NCBI GenBank assembly: GCA_003485015.1
Contig: DNCN01000199.1
Location: 1 to 19,147 of the forward strand
Source of the DNA: a bacterium
GTDB taxonomy: Bacteria; UBA9089
Direction of reading: 5' to 3'
Length of the DNA stretch: 19,147 nucleotides
Shown: in pieces, positions 7,026 through 15,022 of the stretch
Layout: every line of letters starts with the position of its first letter
How positions within the stretch are numbered: the first letter of the stretch is position 1
Notes under the pieces: model-generated
What the model saw: the letters and a program-made list of their open reading frames with translations, nothing else
Told to the model about the DNA's origin: nothing
Databases searched by the model: none
Position numbers and translations under genes: made by a program

Positions 7026-8252
7026 TTATCCTCTCTCCAATCTTTTTTGGGTTACTCGGGCGATCATCTCACCGCGATAGACCTTAACCTTTATGGCCCC
7101 ATCTACCTCTACCTCAGAGGCATCCTTTATTACCCTTTCTTCAGGATACTTAAAGGTGATAGAGTAACCCCTCTGTAACACGGCAAATGGACTGAGGGTG
7201 TTCAGTTTGCCCTCTAAAAGACTAAATCTGCCTTTCTCCTCTTCAACCCGATTGAAGACAATGAATATCATTCGATTCATCAGTTCATCCACGCGTTGGA
7301 TAGATTCGTTAATCCTTGCATAAGGATGACGGAAGACGGTTGAGGATTTAAACCGCTCCAGTCTAACCACTAGATGCACCAAGATGGCCTTCATCCGATT
7401 ATTCAGGCGGAGGCTGAGGGATTTAGTTCTTGAGATGAGTTCCTGTTTGTTCTGGACCACGAGTTCTGCTGCAGCAGAAGGGGTAGGGGCACGGACATCA
7501 GCCACAAAGTCAGCAATAGTGAAGTCTGTTTCATGCCCTACACAGGAGATAACTGGGATATGGGAGTCGAAGATGGCTCGGGCAACCACCTCCTCATTGA
7601 AGGCCCAAAGATCTTCAATTGAGCCTCCACCCCTTCCTACAAGAAGAACATCGATCTTCTCAGGATAGCTGTTCATCTCATAGATGGCTTGGGCGATCTC
7701 TTGAGCTGCACCCACTCCCTGAACCCGGACCGGATTGAGGATGACCCTTATATTGGTAAACCGTCGAGAGAGGATGTTGAGGATATCACGAATGGCCGCA
7801 CCTGTAGGTGAGGTAACTACCCCAATTGTTGCAGGAAGAAAGGGAAGAGGTTTCTTGTGAATCTCATCAAAGAGCCCCTCCTTGCGCAGTCTCTCTTTTA
7901 GCTTTTCAAAGGCAAGATAAAGATAGCCTAGACCAGCTAGCTCCAGACGGTTGACAATGAGTTGATATTCTCCCCTAGATTCATAGACAGAGAGATAACC
8001 TTGGGCCCGAACCATCATCCCGTCTTCTGGTACAAAGTTGAGCTCCTTCGATTTTCCTTTAAAGAGGACAGCCCTTAAAGAGGAGGCTTCATCTTTGAGA
8101 TTGAAGTAGATATGACCTGAGGTAGGAATCCTTAGATTTGAGATTTCTCCTAAGACCCAGATATCATTGAAATCTTCCTCTAAAAGGGCTTTGACTCTTC
8201 TGGTTATCTCGGTGACGGTATAGATGTTAGGTTTAGCTGTCGGAATCGTCAG
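7026..8252 (-). CDS. xseA: Exodeoxyribonuclease VII large subunit, non-canonical start
   Basis: Catalytic subunit of exonuclease VII, which trims single-stranded DNA from both ends during repair. From the start chosen it has 408 residues, normal for the family. The N-terminal OB-fold DNA-binding domain is present (IYTVTEITRRVKALLEEDF, IWVLGEISNLRIP, SGHIYFNLKDE, LRAVLFKG), then the catalytic domain with GRGGGSIEDLWAFN and GHETDFTIADFVADVRAPTP. The first ATG, at 8018, would delete the whole OB fold. Reading back to the in-frame TAG upstream there is no ATG, GTG or TTG. The best candidate is CTG at 8252, with GGAGGT five bases before it; ATT at 8246 is the alternative. Either way it begins inside the last codons of ymdB (about 20-base overlap). 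The gene identity is near certain, the start is an inference. Confidence 0.92.
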   Translation of the reverse strand: MTIPTAKPNIYTVTEITRRVKALLEEDFNDIWVLGEISNLRIPTSGHIYFNLKDEASSLRAVLFKGKSKELNFVPEDGMMVRAQGYLSVYESRGEYQLIVNRLELAGLGYLYLAFEKLKERLRKEGLFDEIHKKPLPFLPATIGVVTSPTGAAIRDILNILSRRFTNIRVILNPVRVQGVGAAQEIAQAIYEMNSYPEKIDVLLVGRGGGSIEDLWAFNEEVVARAIFDSHIPVISCVGHETDFTIADFVADVRAPTPSAAAELVVQNKQELISRTKSLSLRLNNRMKAILVHLVVRLERFKSSTVFRHPYARINESIQRVDELMNRMIFIVFNRVEEEKGRFSLLEGKLNTLSPFAVLQRGYSITFKYPEERVIKDASEVEVDGAIKVKVYRGEMIARVTQKRLERG

Positions 8253-9030
8253 TTTCCACCTCCATTTGGATCCTCTCTATTCTGTTTGCCCGACCGCTCT
8301 CAGGATCTATCTGGATCAACACCGCACAAAACTGCCCTTTTCCTTTAGCTGCATCGAGCCGAAAAGGCAATCGAGCAAGAAATCTCTTCAGAGCTACATC
8401 CTTCTTCATTCCAATCACTGAATCTACTGGGCCAGTCATTCCAACATCAGTAAGATAGGCGGTTCCGCCAGGGAGGATCTTCTCGTCAGCCGTCTGGACA
8501 TGAGTATGGGTGCCGATGACCGCACTCACCTTTCCATCCAGAAAATAACCCATGGCCACTTTTTCTGAAGTTGCCTCGGCATGCATATCGACTAAGATAT
8601 TAGGTACTTCTTCTCGTATCTTATCAAGTCTCTCTTCGATGGACTTGAATGGACAGTCGATAGGGTCTAAGTATATCCTACCGCAGAGATTGATCACCCC
8701 TAAGGTTTTAGTCTTTTGACGGAGGATAGTGAACCCCTCTCCCGGGACACCTGAGGGGTAATTGAGGGGTCGGAGGACTCGTTTCTCTTTCTCGAGAAGT
8801 TCGTAGATCTCTTTTTTGTTCCAGCTATGGTTGCCGCCGGTCAAGGCGTCTATTCCGGAGGAGAAGAGGTCTTCAGCGACCTTGTGGGTAAGCCCAAATC
8901 CGCCAGCAGCATTTTCAGCATTGGCAATAACAAAGTCTATCTCCCTCTCTTGCTTGAGAGTGGGTAAAACCCGAGCGACTACCGCTCGACCAACCTTTCC
9001 AATTACATCTCCGATCATTAAGATTTGCAT
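8233..9030 (-). CDS. ymdB: YmdB-family metallophosphoesterase
   Basis: A 265-residue calcineurin-like phosphoesterase of the YmdB type, which in Bacillus subtilis hydrolyses cyclic nucleotides in vitro and affects the choice between motility and biofilm. Metal-binding motifs are all visible: GDVIGKVGR at the N-terminus, NAENAAGGFG, GGNHSWNKKE, VDMHAEATSEK and GTHTHVQTAD. The length equals the usual ~265. It starts at ATG 9030, 17 bases after the rny stop, matching the rny-ymdB pairing found in many bacteria, and its 3' end carries the ribosome binding site and start of xseA. The in vivo substrate is not known for most members. Confidence 0.94.
   Translation of the reverse strand: MQILMIGDVIGKVGRAVVARVLPTLKQEREIDFVIANAENAAGGFGLTHKVAEDLFSSGIDALTGGNHSWNKKEIYELLEKEKRVLRPLNYPSGVPGEGFTILRQKTKTLGVINLCGRIYLDPIDCPFKSIEERLDKIREEVPNILVDMHAEATSEKVAMGYFLDGKVSAVIGTHTHVQTADEKILPGGTAYLTDVGMTGPVDSVIGMKKDVALKRFLARLPFRLDAAKGKGQFCAVLIQIDPESGRANRIERIQMEVETDDSDS
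8258..8263 (-). promoter_or_regulatory. Strong Shine-Dalgarno for xseA inside ymdB
   Basis: GGAGGT within the ymdB codons for Met-Glu-Val, five bases before CTG 8252 and eleven before ATT 8246. It supports translation of xseA from a non-ATG/GTG/TTG codon. Confidence 0.6.
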
Positions 9031-9047
9031 AATCTACAGATCCCCAT

Positions 9048-10589
9048 CTATTTGGCATATTCAACCATCCGAACCTCCCTGATAACAGTTACTTTAATCT
9101 GACCAGGGTATTCTAATTCCTCCTCGATCTTTTTGGCCACATCGTGACAAAGCTTGTTGGCCAGGGCATCATCTATCTCATCACTTTCGACCATAATTCG
9201 AATCTCTCGGCCAGCCTGAATGGCATAGGCCTTTTCTACCCCCCGGAAAGAGGTGGCTACCTTTTCCAGCTTTTCCAGTCGCTTGATATAGGTTTCGAGA
9301 CTTTCGCGTCTAGCACCTGGCCGGGCTGCTGAGATAGCGTCAGCTGCCTGAATAAGGATGGCTTCAGCTGTCTTCGGTTCAATATCTGCATGGTGGGCGG
9401 CAACAGCATGAACAACCGTCTCCTGTTCTCCAAACTTGCGCAGAAGATTAGCACCGATTGTGGCATGAGCTCCCTCAACCTCTGAGTCGATCGCCTTCCC
9501 GATATCATGTAAGAGCCCAGCCCGTTTAATCAGAGAGGGATCTATGTTGAGTTCACCAGCCATTACAGAGGCCAGATAGGCCACTTCCTTAGAGTGGCTC
9601 AAGACATTTTGGCCATAACTCGTTCGGTATTGGAGTCTCCCCAAAAGAGGGATGATCTCTTGATTGACCCCAATTATGCCAAATTCCAGGATGGCCTGTT
9701 CCCCCTCTTCCCGAATAGCTTCATCTATTTCCTTCTGAACCTTGGAGACCACCTCTTCAATTCGAGCTGGATGTATTCGACCATCAATGACCAACCTCTC
9801 CAAAGAGACTTTTGCAATCTCACGTTTTACTGCATCAAAGGCAGAAAGGATAACCGCTTCTGGAGTATCATCGATGATCAAATCCACTCCTGTCAGGGTC
9901 TCCAGTGTTCGGATATTTCTTCCCTCTCGACCAATTATCCTCCCTTTCATCTCATCATTAGGAAGATTGACCACTGAGACCATCGCTTCTGCCCCCTGCT
10001 CGGCTGCACAACGCTCGATTGCTTGAATGATGACATCCCTGGCTTTACGATCAGCTGTAAGTTGTGCATCTCTTTCAATCTGAGCAATCATCTTTGAGGC
10101 AGCATATCTTGCCTCATCTTCGATATTGGCGAGTAACATTCTCTTTGCTTCTTCAGCAGTAAGACCCGAAAGTTCCTCAAGCCTAGATCTCTCTTCTTTC
10201 AGAATATCTTGCATCTCTTTCTCTTTTATCTCGAGTTCTTTAGTTCTTTTTTGAAGTTCCACTTCCCTCTTTTCAAGGAGCTCCACCTTGCGATCTAGAT
10301 TCTCCTCACGTGCAAGAAGACGCATCTCAATCTTCTGGAGTTCGGCCCTACGGGTTTTGTCTTCACGTTCAAACTCTATCCTTTCTCTGTGAAGGCTATC
10401 CCGTGCTTCAAGAACCGCTTCACGTTTCATTGCTTCAGCAGCTTGGCGAGTATCTTCAAGGATCTTTTTGGCCTCCTCCTCAGCGGAGGCATGCCGGATT
10501 TTAGATACATATTTGTGAGAGAAATAGCCACAGGTAATTCCTGCCAAAAGAGCAAAGAGGATTATGAAGATAGTAGACACATCAACCAC
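9048..10589 (-). CDS. rny: Ribonuclease Y
   Basis: A membrane-anchored endoribonuclease that starts mRNA decay. Domains in order: one N-terminal membrane segment (STIFIILFALLAGITCGYF); a long, highly charged coiled coil of some 160 residues (repeating EREDKTRRAELQK-like stretches); a KH domain with GRIIGREGRNIRTLE; and an HD domain with LLHDIGKAID plus AAHHADIEPKTAEA. From the GTG at 10589 it has 513 residues, the usual size. That GTG follows AAAGGGGG; a TTG at 10634 would add 15 charged residues before the membrane segment, which is unlike the family, so I reject it. First gene of the leftward train; ymdB follows 17 bases later. Confidence 0.95.
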   Translation of the reverse strand: MVDVSTIFIILFALLAGITCGYFSHKYVSKIRHASAEEEAKKILEDTRQAAEAMKREAVLEARDSLHRERIEFEREDKTRRAELQKIEMRLLAREENLDRKVELLEKREVELQKRTKELEIKEKEMQDILKEERSRLEELSGLTAEEAKRMLLANIEDEARYAASKMIAQIERDAQLTADRKARDVIIQAIERCAAEQGAEAMVSVVNLPNDEMKGRIIGREGRNIRTLETLTGVDLIIDDTPEAVILSAFDAVKREIAKVSLERLVIDGRIHPARIEEVVSKVQKEIDEAIREEGEQAILEFGIIGVNQEIIPLLGRLQYRTSYGQNVLSHSKEVAYLASVMAGELNIDPSLIKRAGLLHDIGKAIDSEVEGAHATIGANLLRKFGEQETVVHAVAAHHADIEPKTAEAILIQAADAISAARPGARRESLETYIKRLEKLEKVATSFRGVEKAYAIQAGREIRIMVESDEIDDALANKLCHDVAKKIEEELEYPGQIKVTVIREVRMVEYAK

Positions 10590-10664
10590 TTCAAGTTCCC
10601 CCTTTCTCTTAAATGGAAGAGTTTCTTTGTTCAAGCCAATATTTTCAATATCAAAGACGTTTCA

Positions 10665-10693
10665 ATTTTATATGGTTTCTACCCCAAAGTCAA
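10665..10693 (-). promoter_or_regulatory. Sigma70-like promoter for the rny operon
   Basis: On the minus strand TTGACT (10693-10688) and TAAAAT (10670-10665) are separated by exactly 17 bases, each matching the consensus at five of six positions. An overlapping TATAAA would give 15-base spacing. The expected start near 10658 leaves a leader of about 70 bases before the GTG of rny. It is the only good promoter seen upstream of the leftward train. Confidence 0.65.
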
Positions 10694-10714
10694 GAAAAAT
10701 CTAAAATAAACCTC

Positions 10715-10761
10715 TTGCCTTTTTAAACAGTTTTGTGGTATTATCTTAAATAGGTTAGAAT
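10715..10761 (+). promoter_or_regulatory. Candidate promoter(s) for the argB train
   Basis: Two overlapping possibilities on the plus strand: TTGCCT (10715-10720) with TATTAT (10739-10744), 18-base spacing; and TTGTGG (10733-10738) with TAGAAT (10756-10761), 17-base spacing. Either would leave a leader of roughly 95-110 bases before argB. The two promoter regions of this gap are back to back and do not overlap the leftward -35 box. No arginine-repressor box that I can recognise is present. Confidence 0.4.
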
Positions 10762-10779
10762 GCCGACAAATAATAACTA

Positions 10780-10833
10780 ACCCCTTAGGGTCAACTTAGC
10801 CTTTCTTGGCTCTTCTAAAAACCATAAAGGGGT
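10780..10833 (+). promoter_or_regulatory. argB leader with inverted repeat, function unknown
   Basis: ACCCCTT at 10780-10786 pairs with AAGGGGT at 10827-10833 (seven perfect pairs), enclosing a 40-base loop that itself holds AGCC/GGCT as a possible small hairpin. There is no T-run after it, so it is not a typical terminator. It could fold in the argB leader RNA, but the pairing may be chance. The rest of the gap shows nothing else convincing. Confidence 0.25.
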
Positions 10834-10863
10834 AAATTTGTCTTTTTCTTTTAAAGGAAGAAG

Positions 10864-11727
10864 ATGGAGTATCTGATTGGCCAAGCCAAGACATTGATTG
10901 AAGCTTTGCCCTATATCAAGAGTTTCTTTGGGCATACAATCGTCATCAAGTATGGTGGGGCAGCCATGGTTAATGAGGAGTTAAAAGGGAGCTTTGCCTT
11001 GAATGTTGTCCTTCTGAAGTATGTGGGCATGAAACCGGTCATCATTCATGGAGGTGGCCCTCAGATTACCTCGATTATGGATCGAATGGGGAAGGAAGCC
11101 AAATTCATCGCTGGGCAACGGGTGACAGATGAGGAGACGATAGAGATTGTAGAGATGGTCTTGGCCGGTAAGATAAACAAAGAGATTGTCTCTTTGGTCA
11201 ACCAGGCGGGCGCTAGGGCTGTTGGTCTCTCGGGCGTGGATGGTAGGCTTATTGAGGCAAAAAGATATATCCCATCTTCGGGGGAGGATATGGGTTGGGT
11301 AGGGGATATAACTCGGATTAATCCTAAAATCATTGAGATTATGGATGAACAAGATTTCATTCCAGTGATCGCCTCCCTCGGTGTAGGTGAAGACGAGCAT
11401 AGATTCAATATCAATGCTGACTTAACTGCTGGCGAAATAGCTGCTGCTCTTAATGCACTGAAACTCATCATCTTGACCGATTGCCGTGGAATCCTGGCCG
11501 ATGGGCATAATGAAGAGACACTTGTTTCAACTCTGAATATTCAGGAAGCAGAAGAGCTGATCGCTAAAGGCATCATCTCGGGAGGTATGATTCCCAAGAT
11601 CAGGGCTTGCCAGATTGCCCTTTGTGGGGGAACTGAGAAAACCCACATTATCGACGGACGAATTCTTAACTCCATTATCTTAGAGCTCTTCACCGATGAG
11701 GGTATTGGTACCCAAATTACTCGATGA
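10864..11727 (+). CDS. argB: Acetylglutamate kinase
   Basis: A 287-residue amino-acid kinase that phosphorylates N-acetylglutamate, the second step of arginine synthesis. Motifs: the phosphate-binding VIKYGGAAM with Lys29, IHGGGPQI at about 61-68, AGQRVTDEET, NINADLTAGEIAAALNA, LTDCRGIL and GGMIPKI. The hydrophobic/aromatic N-terminal helix (EYLIGQAKTLIEALPYIKSF) resembles that of arginine-inhibited hexameric enzymes, so feedback inhibition by arginine is possible but not proved. AAAGGAAG lies just before the ATG. First gene of the rightward train; its TGA overlaps the argD ATG by four bases (ATGA). Confidence 0.97.
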   Translation: MEYLIGQAKTLIEALPYIKSFFGHTIVIKYGGAAMVNEELKGSFALNVVLLKYVGMKPVIIHGGGPQITSIMDRMGKEAKFIAGQRVTDEETIEIVEMVLAGKINKEIVSLVNQAGARAVGLSGVDGRLIEAKRYIPSSGEDMGWVGDITRINPKIIEIMDEQDFIPVIASLGVGEDEHRFNINADLTAGEIAAALNALKLIILTDCRGILADGHNEETLVSTLNIQEAEELIAKGIISGGMIPKIRACQIALCGGTEKTHIIDGRILNSIILELFTDEGIGTQITR

Positions 11728-12914
11728 AGACGGAAGAGATTATCGAGCTAACCAGTCAATACATCATTCCCAGCTATAGGCGTATCCCAGTTGCCTTCAA
11801 GGAGGGAAGAGGGATAAGACTTTGGGATATGGAAGGTAAGGAGTACCTTGATCTTATTGCTGGTTTAGCGGTTAATAGTTTAGGTTATGGCCATCCAAAG
11901 CTGATTCAGACGATAAATGAGCAAGCGAAACTCCTTATTCATACCTCCAATCTCTTCCACATCCAGCCTCAAGTCGAGCTTGCCGAGAAGCTCTCCAAAC
12001 TCTCCTTGGGGGGAAAAGTCTTCTTCTGCAATTCTGGGGCTGAGGCCAATGAGGCGGCGATTAAACTTACCCGAAGGTTTGGAAGCCAAAATGGAAGATA
12101 TGAGATCATTACTATGACCGGCTCCTTCCATGGCCGAACTCTAACTACTATAGCTGCTACGGCTCAAAGGAAGTACCAACAAGGTTTCGAGCCCCTACCC
12201 GAGGGGTTTAAATATGCTGTATTCAATGACCTCGATTCTGTTAAAGACCTTGTTGCCCCCACAACCTGTGCTATTATGACTGAGGTGATCCAGGGGGAAG
12301 GTGGGGTAAATGTTGGCAGAGAAGACTTTATTGTTGGTCTTCGCCAAGTATGTGACCAATACAATCTTCTCCTCATCATGGATGAGGTCCAAACGGGTAT
12401 GGCCCGTACTGGGAGGATGTTTGTCTACGAACATTATGGTATAACCCCGGATATAATCACTCTGGCCAAAGGATTAGCGGGTGGGATACCCATTGGTGCT
12501 ATGGTAGCCAAAAGAAAGATCTCTGAGCTTCTTGGTCCAGGAACCCATGCCTCTACTTTTGGGGGAAATTTCTTGAGCTCAAGGGCGGCCTTAGCCACTC
12601 TCGAGGTAATCCTTGGGGAAGATTTAATCGAGAAGGCTCAAAGGTTGGGTAACTACCTTATGGAGCGACTAACTGGCCTCAAAGGGAGATATTCTTTCAT
12701 CAAGGAGGTTCGAGGTAAAGGACTTATGGTTGGTCTGGAACTTGAGATTCCTGGGGAAAAGATTGTTGAGAAGTGCTTTAGAAGGGGGTTGTTGATCAAC
12801 TGTACTGTAGAGAAGGTCTTAAGGTTTCTACCACCCCTTACTATCTCTAAAGAAGAGATCGATGAGGCCATCCAGATCTTGGATCAGGCCTTTAGAGAGG
12901 TGAAGGAAGAGTAA
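11724..12914 (+). CDS. argD: Acetylornithine aminotransferase
   Basis: A 396-residue pyridoxal-phosphate class-III aminotransferase that converts N-acetylglutamate semialdehyde to N-acetylornithine with glutamate as donor, and may also serve lysine synthesis. Signatures: GLAVNSLGYGHP, the PLP phosphate-binding FFCNSGAEANEAAIKLTR, GSFHGRTLTT, MDEVQTGMARTG and the cofactor Lys in ITLAKGLAGGIPIGAM. Length is typical. Translation is coupled to argB by an ATGA overlap, and the tmk GTG begins at the very next base after this stop. argF, argC and argJ are not in the window. Confidence 0.96.
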   Translation: MKTEEIIELTSQYIIPSYRRIPVAFKEGRGIRLWDMEGKEYLDLIAGLAVNSLGYGHPKLIQTINEQAKLLIHTSNLFHIQPQVELAEKLSKLSLGGKVFFCNSGAEANEAAIKLTRRFGSQNGRYEIITMTGSFHGRTLTTIAATAQRKYQQGFEPLPEGFKYAVFNDLDSVKDLVAPTTCAIMTEVIQGEGGVNVGREDFIVGLRQVCDQYNLLLIMDEVQTGMARTGRMFVYEHYGITPDIITLAKGLAGGIPIGAMVAKRKISELLGPGTHASTFGGNFLSSRAALATLEVILGEDLIEKAQRLGNYLMERLTGLKGRYSFIKEVRGKGLMVGLELEIPGEKIVEKCFRRGLLINCTVEKVLRFLPPLTISKEEIDEAIQILDQAFREVKEE

Positions 12915-13604
12915 GTGGCAAATGGCCTCTTTATCAGTCTTGAGGGGCCTGAGGGAGGTGGTAAGAGTACTCAGGCAGGACTCCTTGGTGAACACCTCTC
13001 CCAAGGTAATTATGAAGTCATCTTGACCCAGGAGCCAGGGGGAACATCCTTGGGTAAAAGCCTTCGAGAGATACTCCTTACCCCAGATAGAGGGGAGGAT
13101 CTTTCGGCCTGGTGTGAACTCTTTCTCTATCTTGCTGATAGGAGTCACCATGTCGAAGAGATCATCAAACCAGCCCTTGAGATGGGGAAGATAGTTATCT
13201 GCGACCGGTTTATTGATGCTACCTTGGCCTATCAAGGCTATGGTTGGGGCCTGGATTTAGGATTAATCGAAGAATTGAATCTTTTAGCAACCCAGGGGAT
13301 TAGACCAGATTTAACCATCCTTCTGGATATCGAGTCTTCCATTGGGCTACAGAAGGCAATTGAAGAAAAGAGTAAATTGGGCCTTAAAGGTGGAGATCGA
13401 CTGGAACAGAAGGGATTAGATTTTCATTGTCGTGTTCGAGAAGGATATCTTAAGATCGCTTCTAATGATCCCTCGAGGGTGAAGGTTGTCCAAGTAGATG
13501 GTCCCATTGAGGAGATCCAGGCAAGAATCAGGGTCTATGTTGATAAGTTACTGAAAGACAAAGACTTAATTTTAAAAGAGGCAAGGTGGAATAATGCGAG
13601 TTAA
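12915..13604 (+). CDS. tmk: Thymidylate kinase
   Basis: A 229-residue enzyme phosphorylating dTMP to dTDP. P-loop GPEGGGKST at residues 11-19, the substrate-binding CDRFIDATLAYQGYG, and the C-terminal GLDFHCRVREGY are all standard. The start is GTG directly after the argD stop (no spacer base), so ribosomes finishing argD probably restart here; GGAAGAG in the last argD codons can serve as binding site. Its 3' end overlaps yaaR by 11 bases. The tmk-yaaR-holB-yaaT order matches that in Firmicutes. Confidence 0.95.
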   Translation: MANGLFISLEGPEGGGKSTQAGLLGEHLSQGNYEVILTQEPGGTSLGKSLREILLTPDRGEDLSAWCELFLYLADRSHHVEEIIKPALEMGKIVICDRFIDATLAYQGYGWGLDLGLIEELNLLATQGIRPDLTILLDIESSIGLQKAIEEKSKLGLKGGDRLEQKGLDFHCRVREGYLKIASNDPSRVKVVQVDGPIEEIQARIRVYVDKLLKDKDLILKEARWNNAS

Positions 13605-14076
13605 GGGAGTTTCATCTGGAGGGGCAAGACCCTCAGAGAGAGGGTCAAAAGGAGAAGGTAAGGGCAAGGCCCATAAAGTGGAGGGAGCAGAAGGTGTTAG
13701 TACTAAAAAGGTCTCCTTTATCGAAGAGTTGTACCAGACCAACGACCTTAAGGTTAAGGAAGTACTGGATAAGGTGTTGGGGGGTATCGATGAAGCAGCA
13801 GAACGTTTTTTGGAGCATCCAACTTATGGAAACCTTTTGACCTATAAAGGCTTAGTCCAGAGGTTCATGAAAATAGTCATTGAAAAGCTCTACCGGGTTA
13901 AGGAGAGATTTGGCTCTAAGACTACTGATCAACAGAAGATATACACCGTGATTGAGGAGGTGGATAAACATCTCAAAGAGCTTACCGATGAGGTCTTGTC
14001 TGGACAGACCGACCCATTGAACTTAATGGCTAAGTTGGATGATATTCGGGGAATGCTGGTGGATCTTTATCTCTAA
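13594..14076 (+). CDS. yaaR: YaaR family protein (DUF327)
   Basis: A 160-residue protein of unknown biochemical role. The first ~45 residues are rich in Gly, Ser, Arg and Lys and probably disordered; the rest is helical and matches the YaaR/DUF327 family: SFIEELYQTNDLKVKEVLDK, LVQRFMKIVIEKLYRVKERF, and a C-terminal DPLNLMAKLDDIRGMLVDLYL-like end. The ATG at 13594 overlaps the tmk end by 11 bases and has AAGGTGG upstream. Placement between tmk and holB is the conserved context that supports the call. No function is claimed. Confidence 0.85.
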   Translation: MRVKGVSSGGARPSERGSKGEGKGKAHKVEGAEGVSTKKVSFIEELYQTNDLKVKEVLDKVLGGIDEAAERFLEHPTYGNLLTYKGLVQRFMKIVIEKLYRVKERFGSKTTDQQKIYTVIEEVDKHLKELTDEVLSGQTDPLNLMAKLDDIRGMLVDLYL

Positions 14077-14092
14077 AATTAGGAGAGGAAAG

Positions 14093-15004
14093 ATGCCCTG
14101 GGATGAGATTATTGGTCAGAAATATGCTAAGAAGATCCTTAAAAACTCATTGAAATCTAACTACCTCTATCATGCCTATCTCTTCTATGGACCTTCTGGC
14201 TGCGGTAAGGCTTTGACCGCCAAGGTGTATGCCCAAGCCCTCAACTGCCAGGAACTCGAGGGGGATGGATGTGGAAGGTGTTTCAGTTGTCGTCTGATCG
14301 AAGATGGTACCCATCCTGACGTAATCTGGCTTTTGCCCCTTAAGGAAGAGTTTTCAATTAAACAAGTTCGCGAGATCAAAAGAGAACTCTCCTATAAACC
14401 GATCATGGGAAGGAGGAAGGTCTGTGTTCTCTTGGGGGTAGAGAGGTTGACCAGAGAGGCAGCCAATGCTTTACTCATAAGTCTAGAGGAACCGCCACCC
14501 GAAGTAACATTCATTATGAGCACCACTAGCCCTTATCGTCTTTTACCTACTCTCCTTTCAAGATGCCAACCCATTCGTTTTGGTTCCCTCCCCAAGGAAG
14601 AGATAGAGGAGGCCCTTCTCTCATGGGGGGCAGCTGAGGATGTTATTCCTTTAGTAACCACCCTATGCGAAGGAAGCCTGGGAAGGGCTAAAGAGTACAT
14701 AGATAACGAGATTCTCAAAAGGAAAGACGTTATTACTGCTTGGCTGAAGAATATTGAAGAAGGGGACCTCCGAAGTATCTTCGAGATTACAGAGGTTGTC
14801 TCCAAGGGGAGGGTCTTGGAAGATTTGATTCTAATCCTCTCTATTTTAAGGAGGTCATCTGAACCTCGGGCGCTTCTTCCCATTATGGAGGGGATAGTAG
14901 AGATTGAAAAAGGGGTTCGCTTCCATACCAATACCCAGCTTGCTTTAGAGGTGTTGTTTCTCGAATACCAGAGAATAATTGGCCAAAAGTCTCCTTCTCA
15001 TTAA
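14093..15004 (+). CDS. holB: DNA polymerase III delta-prime subunit
   Basis: A 303-residue clamp-loader subunit that helps place the sliding clamp on DNA. The N-terminal AAA+ module has a P-loop-like GPSGCGKA at 33-40, a four-Cys zinc module at 52, 60, 63 and 66, and the SRC motif in LLSRCQPIRF whose Arg acts in trans on neighbouring subunits. The P-loop Ser/Thr after Lys is Ala here, consistent with delta-prime being a non-hydrolysing member. The ATG at 14093, behind AGGAGAGG, gives the family start MPWDEIIGQ; an upstream ATG at 14039 overlaps yaaR and would add 18 unrelated residues. The C-terminal half is helical with weaker conservation. Confidence 0.9.
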   Translation: MPWDEIIGQKYAKKILKNSLKSNYLYHAYLFYGPSGCGKALTAKVYAQALNCQELEGDGCGRCFSCRLIEDGTHPDVIWLLPLKEEFSIKQVREIKRELSYKPIMGRRKVCVLLGVERLTREAANALLISLEEPPPEVTFIMSTTSPYRLLPTLLSRCQPIRFGSLPKEEIEEALLSWGAAEDVIPLVTTLCEGSLGRAKEYIDNEILKRKDVITAWLKNIEEGDLRSIFEITEVVSKGRVLEDLILILSILRRSSEPRALLPIMEGIVEIEKGVRFHTNTQLALEVLFLEYQRIIGQKSPSH

Positions 15005-15022
15005 ATAAAGAGAGGTTTAACT

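Noticed and set aside
9594..9977. Plus-strand open frame of 127 codons inside rny
   Set aside because: Antisense shadow of a strongly conserved KH/HD coding region.
10590..10634. TTG at 10634 as the rny start
   Set aside because: It adds 15 charged residues before the membrane anchor, unlike RNase Y elsewhere, while GTG 10589 has AAAGGGGG upstream.
14039..14092. Upstream ATG for holB at 14039
   Set aside because: It overlaps the yaaR end and gives 18 unrelated residues; ATG 14093 has AGGAGAGG before it and matches the family N-terminus.
14189..14212. Loss of the Ser/Thr in the holB P-loop as a sign of a broken gene
   Set aside because: Delta-prime subunits are known to have impaired P-loops; the SRC and zinc motifs are intact.
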